64,000 nucleotides of DNA. Origin: Microbacterium sp. CGR2. Lineage in GTDB: Bacteria > Actinomycetota > Actinomycetes > Actinomycetales > Microbacteriaceae. Position 1 is the first letter of the stretch. Each line of letters opens with the position of its first letter. A program made the position numbers and the translations under genes. Of this stretch, positions 8,497 through 17,254 are shown in pieces. The notes under the pieces are model-generated. The model saw only the letters and a program-made list of their open reading frames with translations, was not told where the DNA came from and did not search any database. The DNA lies in the NCBI RefSeq assembly GCF_003626735.1, contig NZ_RBHX01000001.1, positions 1,178,001 through 1,242,000 of the forward strand, read 5' to 3'.

Positions 8497-9639
8497 TCAG
8501 CCGGCCACGGCGCCCGCGGGCGCAGCGGACGATGCCGTCGCACTCGACTCGGCACCGGCCTCCCGCGCCTCGAGTCGCGCCCGCTGCTCGACCGCGAAGA
8601 TCGCACTGACCATGGTCGAGTACGGGATCCACTCGACAGGCTCCTTCGACCAGTCGTTGCCTGGGCGCAGGTGTCCGCCGACGACGCCGTTCTCCCACAG
8701 GGCATCCGTGCCGGCTCGCAGGAAGCGCTCCAGCTCGACGCGCTGCTCCGTGAACTCGTCGTCCCCGTCTTCCGCGAGGCGAGCGAGCACCGCGAGCAAC
8801 TCCCCGAGATAGCGGTAGAAGACACCCTTGAAGAGCCCCTCGTCACCGCCGTCGCCCTCGTCGGGGAACACGGTCCCGTCGCTCAGCTCCCGCACGGCGG
8901 TCATGGCCGTCTGCACGGCACGATCGAGGTAGTGCCGAGCATCCGTCGCGGTGAACAACTCGACCGCCGCGCCGATGTAGAGGCCCTGGTTGTAGGTGAA
9001 GCGCCACTGAGTGTCGACGGCGCCGTCTTCGTTGCGGTTGACACCGTCCTCCACGAAGCCGTTCTCACTGACGAGGTTGGCGGTCAGCCACTCGAAAGCG
9101 AGCTGCGCGTAACCGAGGTAGTCGCGGGACGAGTCGTGGCGGCTGAGACGTACTCCGAGGATGACCAGCGGACCGTTCGCCGGAGTGTTCTTGTAGGCGA
9201 GCTGCTGCTTGCGCCACGCGAGGCTCCATCCGAGGGTGTCGTTCCACCCCTCGGCGATGACGTGGTCCCAGATCGCGATGGCCTCGTCGAGGTACTGCTG
9301 CTCGCCGGTGGCCTGGTGCACGCGTTCGAGGGCGAGCGCGAACCACAGCATGTCGTCGAAGTAGTCGTTGAAGAGCTGTCCGCCGTTGCGTTCCACGATG
9401 TTGTCGCGTGCGACGATCGCGAGCTGGCGCCAGGCCGGGTCGCCGGAGCGGTCCCAGGCGTCGGTGCGTGCATCGATCACGTGGGCCAGCCACCAGTAGT
9501 TGAAGACCTCGGTGTTGCCGCGGTCATGCGGGTGGCTGTTGGCGAGGTACTGCGGACCTCCGACGCGGAAGAAGTGGTCGAGGCTGTGCTGTGCGGTGTC
9601 GGCGCGGGCCGACCACGTCTGGGCGGGAGTGCTGGTCAT
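8497..9639 (-). CDS. Glycoside hydrolase family 76 (alpha-1,6-mannanase type), apparently intracellular
   Basis: 380 residues. The start at 9639 has AAGGAA just upstream. It is an all-helical protein with the GH76 sequence FNDYFDDMLWFALAL at residues 90-104; the adjacent aspartates 95-96 are the family's catalytic pair. Further family segments are FRVGGPQYLANSHPHD, NYWWLAHVIDA and TYNQGLYIGAAVEL. There is no signal peptide or lipobox, so it should act inside the cell on imported alpha-1,6-mannose oligomers, not on whole mannan. It is the last gene of the operon, after the solute-binding protein and a strong intercistronic hairpin. Confidence 0.88.
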   Translation of the reverse strand: MTSTPAQTWSARADTAQHSLDHFFRVGGPQYLANSHPHDRGNTEVFNYWWLAHVIDARTDAWDRSGDPAWRQLAIVARDNIVERNGGQLFNDYFDDMLWFALALERVHQATGEQQYLDEAIAIWDHVIAEGWNDTLGWSLAWRKQQLAYKNTPANGPLVILGVRLSRHDSSRDYLGYAQLAFEWLTANLVSENGFVEDGVNRNEDGAVDTQWRFTYNQGLYIGAAVELFTATDARHYLDRAVQTAMTAVRELSDGTVFPDEGDGGDEGLFKGVFYRYLGELLAVLARLAEDGDDEFTEQRVELERFLRAGTDALWENGVVGGHLRPGNDWSKEPVEWIPYSTMVSAIFAVEQRARLEAREAGAESSATASSAAPAGAVAG

Positions 9640-9677
9640 GATTCCTTTTCCTGGGTTGCCGTGGCGTGTGTCACCGT

Positions 9678-9733
9678 TCGAGTGGCGCGAATGGACGCGT
9701 TTCAGCGGAGATGCGACCATTCGCGCCACTCGA
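9678..9733. promoter_or_regulatory. Intercistronic hairpin between solute-binding protein and GH76 genes
   Basis: A perfect 17-bp inverted repeat (9678-9694 with 9717-9733, arm starting TCGAGTGGCGCG) with a 22-base loop, placed 24 bases after the solute-binding protein stop. In transporter operons such hairpins stabilise the upstream message or cut down read-through, so that binding protein exceeds the downstream enzyme. Confidence 0.75.
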
Positions 9734-9757
9734 GACGAAGTGAGCGGATGCTGAGGC

Positions 9758-11011
9758 TCAGCGGTTCTGTTCGAGGATCTGGTCGCCCTGCTCCTGAGCA
9801 TCCTTCAAGGCCTGCTCGGCCGAGATCTCGCCGGAGAGGAAGCGCTCGAGTGCGGGGACGAGCGCCTTGCCGTCGACGTCGGAGTAGCCCTTCACGTTCG
9901 GTCGGGCCTGGGCGTAGTTCATCGTCTCGATGAAGGCCGCGTAGTGCTCGTTCTCGGTGAAGTAGGGGTCGTTCGCGGCTTCGATGTTCGCGGGGATCCA
10001 GCCGGCGATCTCTCCGAACGCGACACCGTTCTCGGCCTCGGTCGTCCACCACTTCATGAACTCCCAGGCGCCTTCGGCGTTCTTCGCGCCCTCGGGGATG
10101 ACGAGCCCGAAGCCGCCCATGTAGGCGCCGGTGTCGCCGTCGGGGCCGGCGGGCGGGGGCACGACGCCGTACTCGAGGCCTTCGACCTGGTTGAGCGTCG
10201 ACAGCGCCCACGGCCCGTCGAGTTTCATCGCGGTCTTGCTCTCGGCGAACGAATCTCCGGTGTCGCCGAAGCCCTGCTCGTAGACGTCGGCGTCGAGGAG
10301 GCTCTTCCAGAACTCCAGCACCTCGAGACCCTCCGGGCTGTTATATGCCGTCTTGGTCTGGTCGTCGTTGAGCAGCTGCCCGCCCGCCTGGGCGAGGTAC
10401 ATGTTGAACAGTCCCGGGTCGCTGAGGTCGAGCCCTGCCTGCTTCAGCTTGCTGCCCTCGGAGACCGCGAGTGCCTCCGCCGCGGTCTTGAGCTCGTCCC
10501 AGTCGGTGGGCGGTTCGACGCCGGCTTCCTCCAGGAGTGTCTTGTTGTAGAGCAGCGAACGATTGTCGACCAGCAGCGGCAGACCGTACAGGGTGTCGTC
10601 GACCTTCATCTCCTCGAGCGCGGGCTCGTAGAAGATGCTCGTGTCGATGGCATCCTCTTCGACGAACTCGTCGATGGGCGCGAGGGCCCCCTTGGGCGCG
10701 TAGAGCGAGGTCTGGTACCTGTCCCAGAGCACGACGTCGGGCACCTGACCGCCGGCGAGGGCGGTGAGCAGCTTCTCCTCGACGAGCTCCTGAGGCACGT
10801 AGGACACTTCGTAGTCGTCCTGCGATTCGTTGAACCGCGCAGCCTGTTCCTCGAGCTGGTCGACCTGGTCGCCCGACCAGGATCCCCACATGACGACGGG
10901 TTCGGGGCCGTCTCCGCTGCCGGCATCGCCGCCGCCGGAGGAGCATCCGGCCGCGGTGACGGCGAGTGACGCGGTGGCGAACAGGGTGAGGACTCGCAGG
11001 TGTTTCTTCAT
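9758..11011 (-). CDS. Sugar ABC transporter solute-binding lipoprotein
   Basis: 417 residues with a lipoprotein signal: KKH at the N-terminus, a hydrophobic stretch, then the lipobox TAAGC at about residue 23. The mature protein has an acidic Gly/Ser linker and the two-lobe fold of family 1 sugar-binding proteins (VVMWGSWSG, ALAGGQVPDVVLWD, YGLPLLVDNRSLLYNK, AMKLDGPWA, EFMKWW). It delivers an oligosaccharide, probably alpha-mannose oligomers, to the two permeases encoded upstream. AAGGAGAG precedes the ATG. No dedicated ATPase is in the operon, as usual where a shared MsiK/MsmK-type ATPase serves several transporters. Confidence 0.93.
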   Translation of the reverse strand: MKKHLRVLTLFATASLAVTAAGCSSGGGDAGSGDGPEPVVMWGSWSGDQVDQLEEQAARFNESQDDYEVSYVPQELVEEKLLTALAGGQVPDVVLWDRYQTSLYAPKGALAPIDEFVEEDAIDTSIFYEPALEEMKVDDTLYGLPLLVDNRSLLYNKTLLEEAGVEPPTDWDELKTAAEALAVSEGSKLKQAGLDLSDPGLFNMYLAQAGGQLLNDDQTKTAYNSPEGLEVLEFWKSLLDADVYEQGFGDTGDSFAESKTAMKLDGPWALSTLNQVEGLEYGVVPPPAGPDGDTGAYMGGFGLVIPEGAKNAEGAWEFMKWWTTEAENGVAFGEIAGWIPANIEAANDPYFTENEHYAAFIETMNYAQARPNVKGYSDVDGKALVPALERFLSGEISAEQALKDAQEQGDQILEQNR

Positions 11012-11051
11012 CGAACTCTCCTTGGTGAGGTGGGTGAGGGGGTGAAAGGGG

Positions 11052-12005
11052 TTACTTCGAGCCGACGTGCGCGACGCCCTCGATGATGTAGCGCTGTGCG
11101 AACAGGAACACCAGCAGCACGGGGAGGCTGGCGATCACGGTGCCGGCCATGAGGGGGCCGTACGCGGTCTCGTAGTTGTTGACGAACGAGGCGAGGCCGA
11201 CCTGGACGGTCATCATGTCTTGGCTGTTGAGCACGATCAGCGGCCAGAGGAAGTTGTTCCAGCCCGCCTGGAAGCTGATGATGCCGAGCACGGCGAGACC
11301 TGCTTTGGCGAGGGGGAAGTAGATGATCGCGAAGATGCGGAACTCGCTCGCGCCGTCGATCCGGGCGGCTTCACCGAGCTCGTCGGGCAGCGTCTCGAAG
11401 AACTGCTTCATGAAGAAAACCGCGAATGCGCCGGCGGCCCCCGGGATGATGACGGCCCAGTAGGTGTTGATGAGTCCGAGTCCGCCCTGGCCGAGCGCGT
11501 CGTTGCCGCCGGCGAACGGGATGGATCGCAGGATCAGGAAGGAAGGGATCATCGTGATGATGCCGGGGATCATGAGCGACGAGAGGAACACGGCGAACAC
11601 GGCGGCACGTCCGCGGAACTTCAGCTTCGCCAGCGCGTATCCGCCGAGGGCGCCGAAGAAGATGTTCGTCAGCGCGCCGCCGATGCCCAGCACGAGGGAG
11701 TTCACGAAGTACTGTCCGAACGGCACCTCGTCGAACACCTGCAGGTAGTTCTCCAGGGTCGGGTTCGCGGGAATCAGGTTGAGGGCACCCGAGAGGATCT
11801 CGGTCGCCGGCTTGAGTGACGTGGAGATCGTCCACACCAGCGGCGCGACCGTGATGATGCTGATGAGCACCACGCCGATGTACCAGGCGACGGTGGCGAC
11901 GCGCTGCCGGGTCGTCTTCTTGCGGGCGGGCGGCAGGAGTCGCATGGCGGTGCCGGCGGCGAGAGCGGTCTCGATGGTGCGGGTGCCGCTGAGTGTGTTC
12001 GTCAT
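11052..12005 (-). CDS. Sugar ABC transporter permease (MalG type)
   Basis: 317 residues, six predicted membrane segments. The cytoplasmic loop reads ELGEAARIDGASEFRIFAIIYFPLA, the EAA motif by which CUT1 permeases contact the ATPase. The ATG at 12005 shares one base with the stop of the upstream permease (TGATG), so the pair is translationally coupled. It forms the channel with the MalF-type partner for import of the mannan oligosaccharide. A much longer open frame upstream on this strand is a shadow of the partner permease. Confidence 0.94.
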   Translation of the reverse strand: MTNTLSGTRTIETALAAGTAMRLLPPARKKTTRQRVATVAWYIGVVLISIITVAPLVWTISTSLKPATEILSGALNLIPANPTLENYLQVFDEVPFGQYFVNSLVLGIGGALTNIFFGALGGYALAKLKFRGRAAVFAVFLSSLMIPGIITMIPSFLILRSIPFAGGNDALGQGGLGLINTYWAVIIPGAAGAFAVFFMKQFFETLPDELGEAARIDGASEFRIFAIIYFPLAKAGLAVLGIISFQAGWNNFLWPLIVLNSQDMMTVQVGLASFVNNYETAYGPLMAGTVIASLPVLLVFLFAQRYIIEGVAHVGSK

Positions 12006-12961
12006 CAGCTGTTGTTCCTGTTCGTGAGCCGTGCATTGAGCAGGGAGAAGACGAGGATGATCAGGAACAGCACGAACGACAGCGCCGAGGCGTAGCCCAT
12101 CTCGAGGGCGCCGAAGCCTTTGTTGTAGATGTAATAGACCATCGTGACCGTCGAGTTTCCGGGGCCGCCCTTGGTCAGCACGTACGCCTGGTCGAACACC
12201 TGGAACGCTCCGATGATGAGGAGCGTCGAGACCAGGAACGTCGTGCGGGTGAGCGAGGGCAGCGTCACGTACCGGAACTGCTGCCAGGCGTTCGCGCCGT
12301 CGAGGCGTGCGGCTTCGTAGAGGTCGTTCGGGACGCCCTGCAGTCCGCCGAGGAAGATGATCATGTTGGCGCCGAAACCGGCCCAGACGCTCATCATGAC
12401 GATCGCGATCATCGCCCACTGCGATTCGTAAAGCCAGGCAGGGCCGTCGATGCCGAACCAGCCGAGGACGACGTTGAGGAGGCCGTTCTGCGGGTTCAGC
12501 ATCCAGAACCAGATGGTGGCGGTCGCGACGGTGGAGGCGACGACGGGGATGTAGAAGAACGTCCGGAAGAGGCGGACGGCGCGGTGGCGGCGGTTCAGCA
12601 ACAGGGCGGTGCCGAGGGCGACGAGGAGTCCGGCGGGGACGTAGAGGAGCGTGTAGTACGCGGTGTTGCGGAGGGCGACCCAGAAGAACGGGTCCACCGC
12701 GATCGCGAGGTAGTTGTCGATCCCGAGCCACTCGAAGTCGCCGACGATGGCGTAGTCGGTGAAGCTGATCACGAGCGCCATGACGATCGGCAGGGCCATG
12801 AAGACGACGAACAGCGTGACCGGTACGAGCAGGAACAGCCAGGCGTTCCACGTCATCTGCCTCGCCGAGGGGTTGCGGGATTTGCGCGGGCGGCGCGGTG
12901 CCGGTTTCGTCGTCGCGGCTTCGGGGGCGGATGCCGGGGGCGTGAGGGTCGGGGCGCTCAT
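12005..12961 (-). CDS. Sugar ABC transporter permease (MalF type)
   Basis: 318 residues. An N-terminal basic, Pro-rich cytoplasmic tail (about 35 residues, ending in RRPRKSRNPS) precedes six membrane segments. The EAA loop reads DLYEAARLDGANAWQQFRYVTLP. The ATG at 12961 overlaps the GH125 stop by four bases (ATGA), which decides the start against longer in-frame alternatives. CUT1 family, partner of the next permease. Confidence 0.94.
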   Translation of the reverse strand: MSAPTLTPPASAPEAATTKPAPRRPRKSRNPSARQMTWNAWLFLLVPVTLFVVFMALPIVMALVISFTDYAIVGDFEWLGIDNYLAIAVDPFFWVALRNTAYYTLLYVPAGLLVALGTALLLNRRHRAVRLFRTFFYIPVVASTVATATIWFWMLNPQNGLLNVVLGWFGIDGPAWLYESQWAMIAIVMMSVWAGFGANMIIFLGGLQGVPNDLYEAARLDGANAWQQFRYVTLPSLTRTTFLVSTLLIIGAFQVFDQAYVLTKGGPGNSTVTMVYYIYNKGFGALEMGYASALSFVLFLIILVFSLLNARLTNRNNS

Positions 12962-14313
12962 GCGCTGCGCGCTTCCGTGAGAGGCGCTTCCGTGGCGGGC
13001 GCTTCCGTGAGGGGAGTCCGCTTCAGCGTGCGGAGGCCGGTGATGTCGAGCACCAACTCGCAGAACATCGCGTTCGCCCACGAGAACCAGGGGCGCGTGT
13101 AGACCTCGGGGTCGGTCGCGAGGAACGATTCATGCATGAGGCCGGTGCCGGCATCCGTCTCCAGCAGCAGGCGACGGATGCGATCCTTCTCAGCCGGGTC
13201 GTCGGTGGTGAGGGCTTCGATGCAGAGGCCGATCGGCCAGACATGACCGGCGGGTGTGTGGGGACTGCCGAGGCCGCTGGAGTCGGTTCCCGAGGGGAGC
13301 GCGCCTGACACGAAGGTGGGGTTCGACGTGCTGAGGATGAAGGCGCGGGTCGCGAGATACAGCGGGTCGTCGGTCTGGCACCAGCCGAACAGCGGCAGGG
13401 AGAGGAGGCTGGGCACGTTCGCGTCGTCGAGCAGCAGGATGCCGCCGCGCCCGTCGATCTCGTAGGCGAGGACGTCTCCGTGATCGGGGCTGGGGACGAC
13501 CGCGTGCTGCTGGATGCCTCGTTGGATGTCGGTGCGAAGGGCACGCGCGCTCGCCGCGAGGTCGGCGTCGCCGAGGACCTCGGTGGCTATGGTCTCGATG
13601 TGCTGGAGCTCGACGGCGGCGAACATGTTGCCGGGGATGTTGTAGCCGTGGGTGCAGGCGTCGTCGCTGGGGCGGAAGGCCGACCAGGTGAGGCCGGTCG
13701 GGGCGGTATCGCTGCCGCGGCCGTCGCGCACGAGGGTGTCGGTGGGCGGGCAGTCGAAGCGCTGGAACCGGTAGGGCGACTGGGTCTCGTGGTTCTGCTC
13801 GGTGCGCCAGAGATCGATGATCACCCGGGCTGCGCGTGCGAAGGAGTCGCCGAGGTGGTCGGTGCGTCCGGTCGTGGTCCACAGGTCGTGCGCGAGCTGC
13901 ACCGGGTAGCAGAGGGAGTCGACCTCGTACTTGCGCTCCCAGATCCACGGCGACTGGTCGGTGAGGTCGCTCTGGTGTCCGGCGCCGTTCGCCTCGGCGT
14001 TGAACGCGTTCGCGTACGGGTCGAGGAGGACGTACTCGATCTGCCGACGGTTGACGGCGGCGATCATGTCGCTGATCGTCTCGTCTTCGGCGGCGAAGTG
14101 CAGGTAGGGCATGAGCTGGGCGGAGGAGTCGCGCAGCCACATCGCGGGGATGTCACCCGTGAGCATGAACAGCGTTCCGTCGGGCATCTCGCGGAGCGTC
14201 GTGCCGAGTGTGTTCTCGAAGCACCGCGCGAACATCGCGGCGGTCGCCTCGTCTGTGCGTTCGCTGACGCGCTCCACGACGGAGTGGATGAAAGCCGAAT
14301 GGGTCTGAGCCAC
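12958..14313 (-). CDS. Glycoside hydrolase family 125 (exo-alpha-1,6-mannosidase)
   Basis: 451 residues from a GTG preceded by GAGGAG. The family (formerly DUF1237, metal-independent exo-alpha-1,6-mannosidase) is recognised from GDIPAMWLRDSSAQLMPYL (about 53-71), YANAFNAEANGAGHQ, PWIWERKYEVDSLCYP, and GTDSSGLGSPHTPAGHVWPIGL near 340-360. No signal peptide, so intracellular. It should trim alpha-1,6-linked mannose from oligomers imported by the adjacent transporter, complementing the GH76 enzyme at the other end of the operon. The C-terminus carries a short TEAP-type repeat (PLTEAPATEAPLTEA) not needed for the fold. It is the first gene of the operon. Confidence 0.92.
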   Translation of the reverse strand: MAQTHSAFIHSVVERVSERTDEATAAMFARCFENTLGTTLREMPDGTLFMLTGDIPAMWLRDSSAQLMPYLHFAAEDETISDMIAAVNRRQIEYVLLDPYANAFNAEANGAGHQSDLTDQSPWIWERKYEVDSLCYPVQLAHDLWTTTGRTDHLGDSFARAARVIIDLWRTEQNHETQSPYRFQRFDCPPTDTLVRDGRGSDTAPTGLTWSAFRPSDDACTHGYNIPGNMFAAVELQHIETIATEVLGDADLAASARALRTDIQRGIQQHAVVPSPDHGDVLAYEIDGRGGILLLDDANVPSLLSLPLFGWCQTDDPLYLATRAFILSTSNPTFVSGALPSGTDSSGLGSPHTPAGHVWPIGLCIEALTTDDPAEKDRIRRLLLETDAGTGLMHESFLATDPEVYTRPWFSWANAMFCELVLDITGLRTLKRTPLTEAPATEAPLTEARSA

Positions 14314-14384
14314 GGTGCTCCTCGATCGGTGTTCCTGGGCCGCCCGGCACTGGACGACACCGCCGAGTGTAGAACGGAATCTGC

Positions 14385-14474
14385 AATAAGTCTATTTATA
14401 TATATTGATATACGGAGGTGACGGAGGCGGACGTCTATGAGCACGCTCGCGCGCCCGAATAAGTATGTTTATTC
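14385..14474. promoter_or_regulatory. Mannan-operon control region with two matching AT-rich operators
   Basis: GAATAAGTATGTTTATTC (14457-14474) is an inverted repeat (GAATAA/TTATTC), and AATAAGTCTATTTAT (14385-14399) matches its core at 13 of 15 positions. Both lie 70-160 bases upstream of the GH125 start, in otherwise GC-rich DNA, and resemble the site in front of the AraR-like regulator. They are probably its operators. The rest of 14314-14703 holds the GH125 leader and one copy of the dispersed repeat. Confidence 0.6.
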
Positions 14475-14489
14475 CTGATCTCCCGTTTG

Positions 14490-14533
14490 TTGCGAGAGCG
14501 AAGCGAGACGAAGCGCCCCGTTCGTTGAGCGGC
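14490..14533 (+). repeat. Dispersed GTTGAGCGA/GAGACGAA repeat, diverged copy
   Basis: Contains GCGAAGCGAGACGAAGCGCC followed by CGTTCGTTGAGCGG, the two halves of the repeat seen at 28127, 44523, 45854 and 54114, here in swapped order. Unlike the other copies it is not downstream of a gene. Confidence 0.5.
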
Positions 14534-14703
14534 CCGTACTCAACCCGTGACGCGGATGGCTCGCCCGCCGCCCGCCGCCCGCCGCGGCCGCAGCCGACCG
14601 CACGCCCTATCGAACGGCCGGTCTGAGCGGTACGTTGGCATGAGATCGCAGGAGCCCTCAACGAGGATCTCGCTCAGAGTCGCGGCAGTGAAGCGCAATC
14701 GAT

Positions 14704-16416
14704 ATGACCGAAGACCACGAATTCAGCTTCCTTGATGATTCCCGCGGCGACTTGGATCGTGCGTTGGATGACCTGGTCGGTAGAGCGCGGACGGTGTTGG
14801 CCACGCAGGGCCGACTGCGTTCGCTGCTGAAGGCCAACCAGGCCGTCGTCGAGCACTTGGAGCTCCCGGTCGTGCTGAGGCGGATCGTGGAGGCGGCTGT
14901 CGAACTGGTCGGCGCCCGGTACGGCGCACTCGGAGTCGTCGCGGCGGACGGCACGCTCGAACAGCTGGTCCATGTCGGGATGACGGACGACGAGATGACG
15001 GCGATCGGCCGGCTTCCGAGTGGTCACGGTCTGCTCGGCGCGCTGATCGATGACCCCCGACCGATCCGGCTCGACAATCGATCCGAGGATCCTCGGTCCG
15101 TCGGCCTCCCGGCCGGCCATCCGCCCATGGACAGCTTCCTCGGCGTGCCGATCCGGGTGCGCGATGAGGTCTTCGGCAATCTCTATCTCAGCAATCATCC
15201 GGGAGGGAGTTTCACCGAGGAGGACGAACAACTCGTGACCGCACTCGCGGCCACAGCGGGCGTCGCCATCGAGAACGCCCGGTTGTTCGCAGAGATCCGT
15301 CGTCGGCAGGCGTGGAGCTCCGCGTCGGCTGAGATCAACGAGACCTTGGTGTCCAGCGATGAGGCGAACTCCATCTCGACGCTGGCCGCCCGGGTTCTCA
15401 GACTCGCCGAGGCAGACGTGGTCTGGGTCCTGCTTCCGACGGATGACCCGAAGCAGTATCGCGTGGAGACTGCGCGCGGACTCGATCACCTCGCGGTGGA
15501 GGGGAGCCGCATCCGGATTGCGGGGTCCGTCGTGGCGCGCGTCTTGGAAGACCATCACCCGCGCCTGATCGATGACGGTTCGACGCACGAGGTCGGATTG
15601 AGCACGGGCGACGCGATCGGGCCTGCCATGGCGGTTCCGCTCATGGCAGGGGGCCATCCTCAGGGCATCTTGTATGTGGCTCGCACAACCGGTCGTGCTC
15701 GTTTCGCGGCGTCCGATCTCGAGATGGCGGCAGACTTCGCCGGTCAGGCGAGTCTCGCGGTGGAGCTGACGGCAGCCCGAGTCGATCGCCAACGCATGGT
15801 GCTGCTCGAGGAACGAGGACGCATCGCGCGGGATCTGCACGATCACGTCATCCAGCAGCTGTTCGCAACGGGTCTCGACCTTCAGAACGTGGCTGAATCG
15901 ATTGCGCCGTCATCCGTCTCGGACCACATCACCCACTCGGTGAGCAATCTGGATGCCGCCATCTCACAGATCCGGACCGTCATCTACGCCCTCACGCCTC
16001 CGGACCACGACCGGCACGATACGATCCGCAACAGGATCATCGAGCTCGCCGGCAAACTGTCGCCGGGGCTCGCGCGCACCCCGTCGGTCACATTCTTCGG
16101 CCCCGTAGACCTCGTCATCACGGCGGACCTCGCGGACGATGTGATCGCTGTGGCCCGTGAGGCCCTGTCGAACGTCATCAAACACGCCGACGCGCAGAAC
16201 ACCTCCGTCTCGCTGTCTGTCAGCGAGGGCTCCGTCTCTCTGGAGATAAGCGATGACGGATGCGGGTCACGCGGCGTGCTGCGGCGCAGCGGCGTCGCGA
16301 ATCTCGAGCAGCGTGCGCTCCGCCGCGGGGGAGCGTTCACCTTCGATTCAGACGCGACCGGGACGCGTCTGAGATGGAGCGTCCCTTTCGCTCCCGATGA
16401 TTCGCTGGGTGCATGA
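14704..16416 (+). CDS. devS: DevS/DosS-like sensor histidine kinase with two GAF domains
   Basis: 570 residues: a short N-terminus, GAF domain 1 (about 55-200), GAF domain 2 (about 220-365), then a HisKA_3 region (ERGRIARDLHDHVIQQLF, about 375-392, with the phospho-acceptor His) and an HATPase_c domain (EALSNVIKHA, SDDGCGSRG). The first GAF contains AGHPPMDSFLGVPIRVRDE; His139 there aligns, from memory, with the haem-ligating His of mycobacterial DosS. If so it senses O2, NO, CO or redox state. Its stop overlaps the start of the response regulator gene. Confidence 0.9.
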   Translation: MTEDHEFSFLDDSRGDLDRALDDLVGRARTVLATQGRLRSLLKANQAVVEHLELPVVLRRIVEAAVELVGARYGALGVVAADGTLEQLVHVGMTDDEMTAIGRLPSGHGLLGALIDDPRPIRLDNRSEDPRSVGLPAGHPPMDSFLGVPIRVRDEVFGNLYLSNHPGGSFTEEDEQLVTALAATAGVAIENARLFAEIRRRQAWSSASAEINETLVSSDEANSISTLAARVLRLAEADVVWVLLPTDDPKQYRVETARGLDHLAVEGSRIRIAGSVVARVLEDHHPRLIDDGSTHEVGLSTGDAIGPAMAVPLMAGGHPQGILYVARTTGRARFAASDLEMAADFAGQASLAVELTAARVDRQRMVLLEERGRIARDLHDHVIQQLFATGLDLQNVAESIAPSSVSDHITHSVSNLDAAISQIRTVIYALTPPDHDRHDTIRNRIIELAGKLSPGLARTPSVTFFGPVDLVITADLADDVIAVAREALSNVIKHADAQNTSVSLSVSEGSVSLEISDDGCGSRGVLRRSGVANLEQRALRRGGAFTFDSDATGTRLRWSVPFAPDDSLGA

Positions 16417-17102
16417 TGGCGACGATCCGCACCTTCCTGGTCGACGACCACGAACTGGTACGGCGTGGTGTCGCCGGACTGTTGTCGACGCAGGCGGACA
16501 TAGAGGTCGTCGGCGAAGCCAGCACCGCGGCACAAGCCCGTTCCCGCATCCGCGCGACGACTCCTGACGTCGTGATCCTCGACGTCAGGCTGCCGGACGG
16601 GAACGGGATCGACGTGTGTCGCGATGTGCGGTCGACGAACCCGAGCACCAGGTGCATAATCCTCACCGCCTACAACGACGACGAGGCCATCTACGCGGCG
16701 GTCTTGGCCGGCGCATCCGGTTATGTGCTGAAGGACGTCCGCGGTAGCGGGCTCGTGGAGGCGATCCGTGCAGTGGCAGAGGGGCGGTCACTCCTCGACC
16801 CCGCCCTCACCCGGCGGGTGGTCGAACGCCTTCGCTCGCCGCATTCGAGAGATCCTCGGCTCGGCTCACTGGGCAGGCGGGAACAGCAGATCCTGACCTT
16901 GATCGCCGAGGGGATGACCAATCGGGAGATCGGTCATTCTCTCGCCCTCGCCGAGAAGACCGTCAAGAACTACGTATCGTCGCTCCTCAGCAAACTGGGT
17001 CTGCACCGGAGAACGCAGGCAGCCGTGTTCCACCTCGAATCCCGCGAACCTCATCGTGGCGCGAATCCATCGAGAACCGATCCCGTCGTCGACTCGGTGT
17101 AG
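16413..17102 (+). CDS. devR: NarL/DevR-type response regulator
   Basis: 229 residues. Receiver domain 5-120 with the DD pair, phospho-acceptor Asp57 in VVILDVRLPDG and Lys in YVLKDV; a LuxR-type helix-turn-helix at about 145-210 (LGRREQQILTLIAEGMTNREIG, AEKTVKNYVSSLLSKLGLHRR). The ATG overlaps the kinase stop (ATGATG, so two adjacent ATGs are possible starts). The partner of the preceding sensor is certain by context. GGCC-N4-GGCC palindromes elsewhere in the window are candidate targets. Confidence 0.92.
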   Translation: MMATIRTFLVDDHELVRRGVAGLLSTQADIEVVGEASTAAQARSRIRATTPDVVILDVRLPDGNGIDVCRDVRSTNPSTRCIILTAYNDDEAIYAAVLAGASGYVLKDVRGSGLVEAIRAVAEGRSLLDPALTRRVVERLRSPHSRDPRLGSLGRREQQILTLIAEGMTNREIGHSLALAEKTVKNYVSSLLSKLGLHRRTQAAVFHLESREPHRGANPSRTDPVVDSV

Positions 17103-17254
17103 ATGTCTCCGCGGCAGGACCTTCGGCACTGTTGCTGCCCCTCAGCGCGTCGCATGCTGAGAAGGCTGAAGGCCCACAACCACCCGATGGGGCCGGTCCT
17201 TCGTGCATCGTCGCCGTCTCGAGCGTCGGTGCCGCTTCGGAGGGGGAACTTCTC

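Noticed and set aside
11052-12851. A 599-codon reading for the second permease
   Set aside because: The first half is a shadow of the partner permease. The real start at 12005 is coupled to the upstream stop and begins a normal MalG-type protein.
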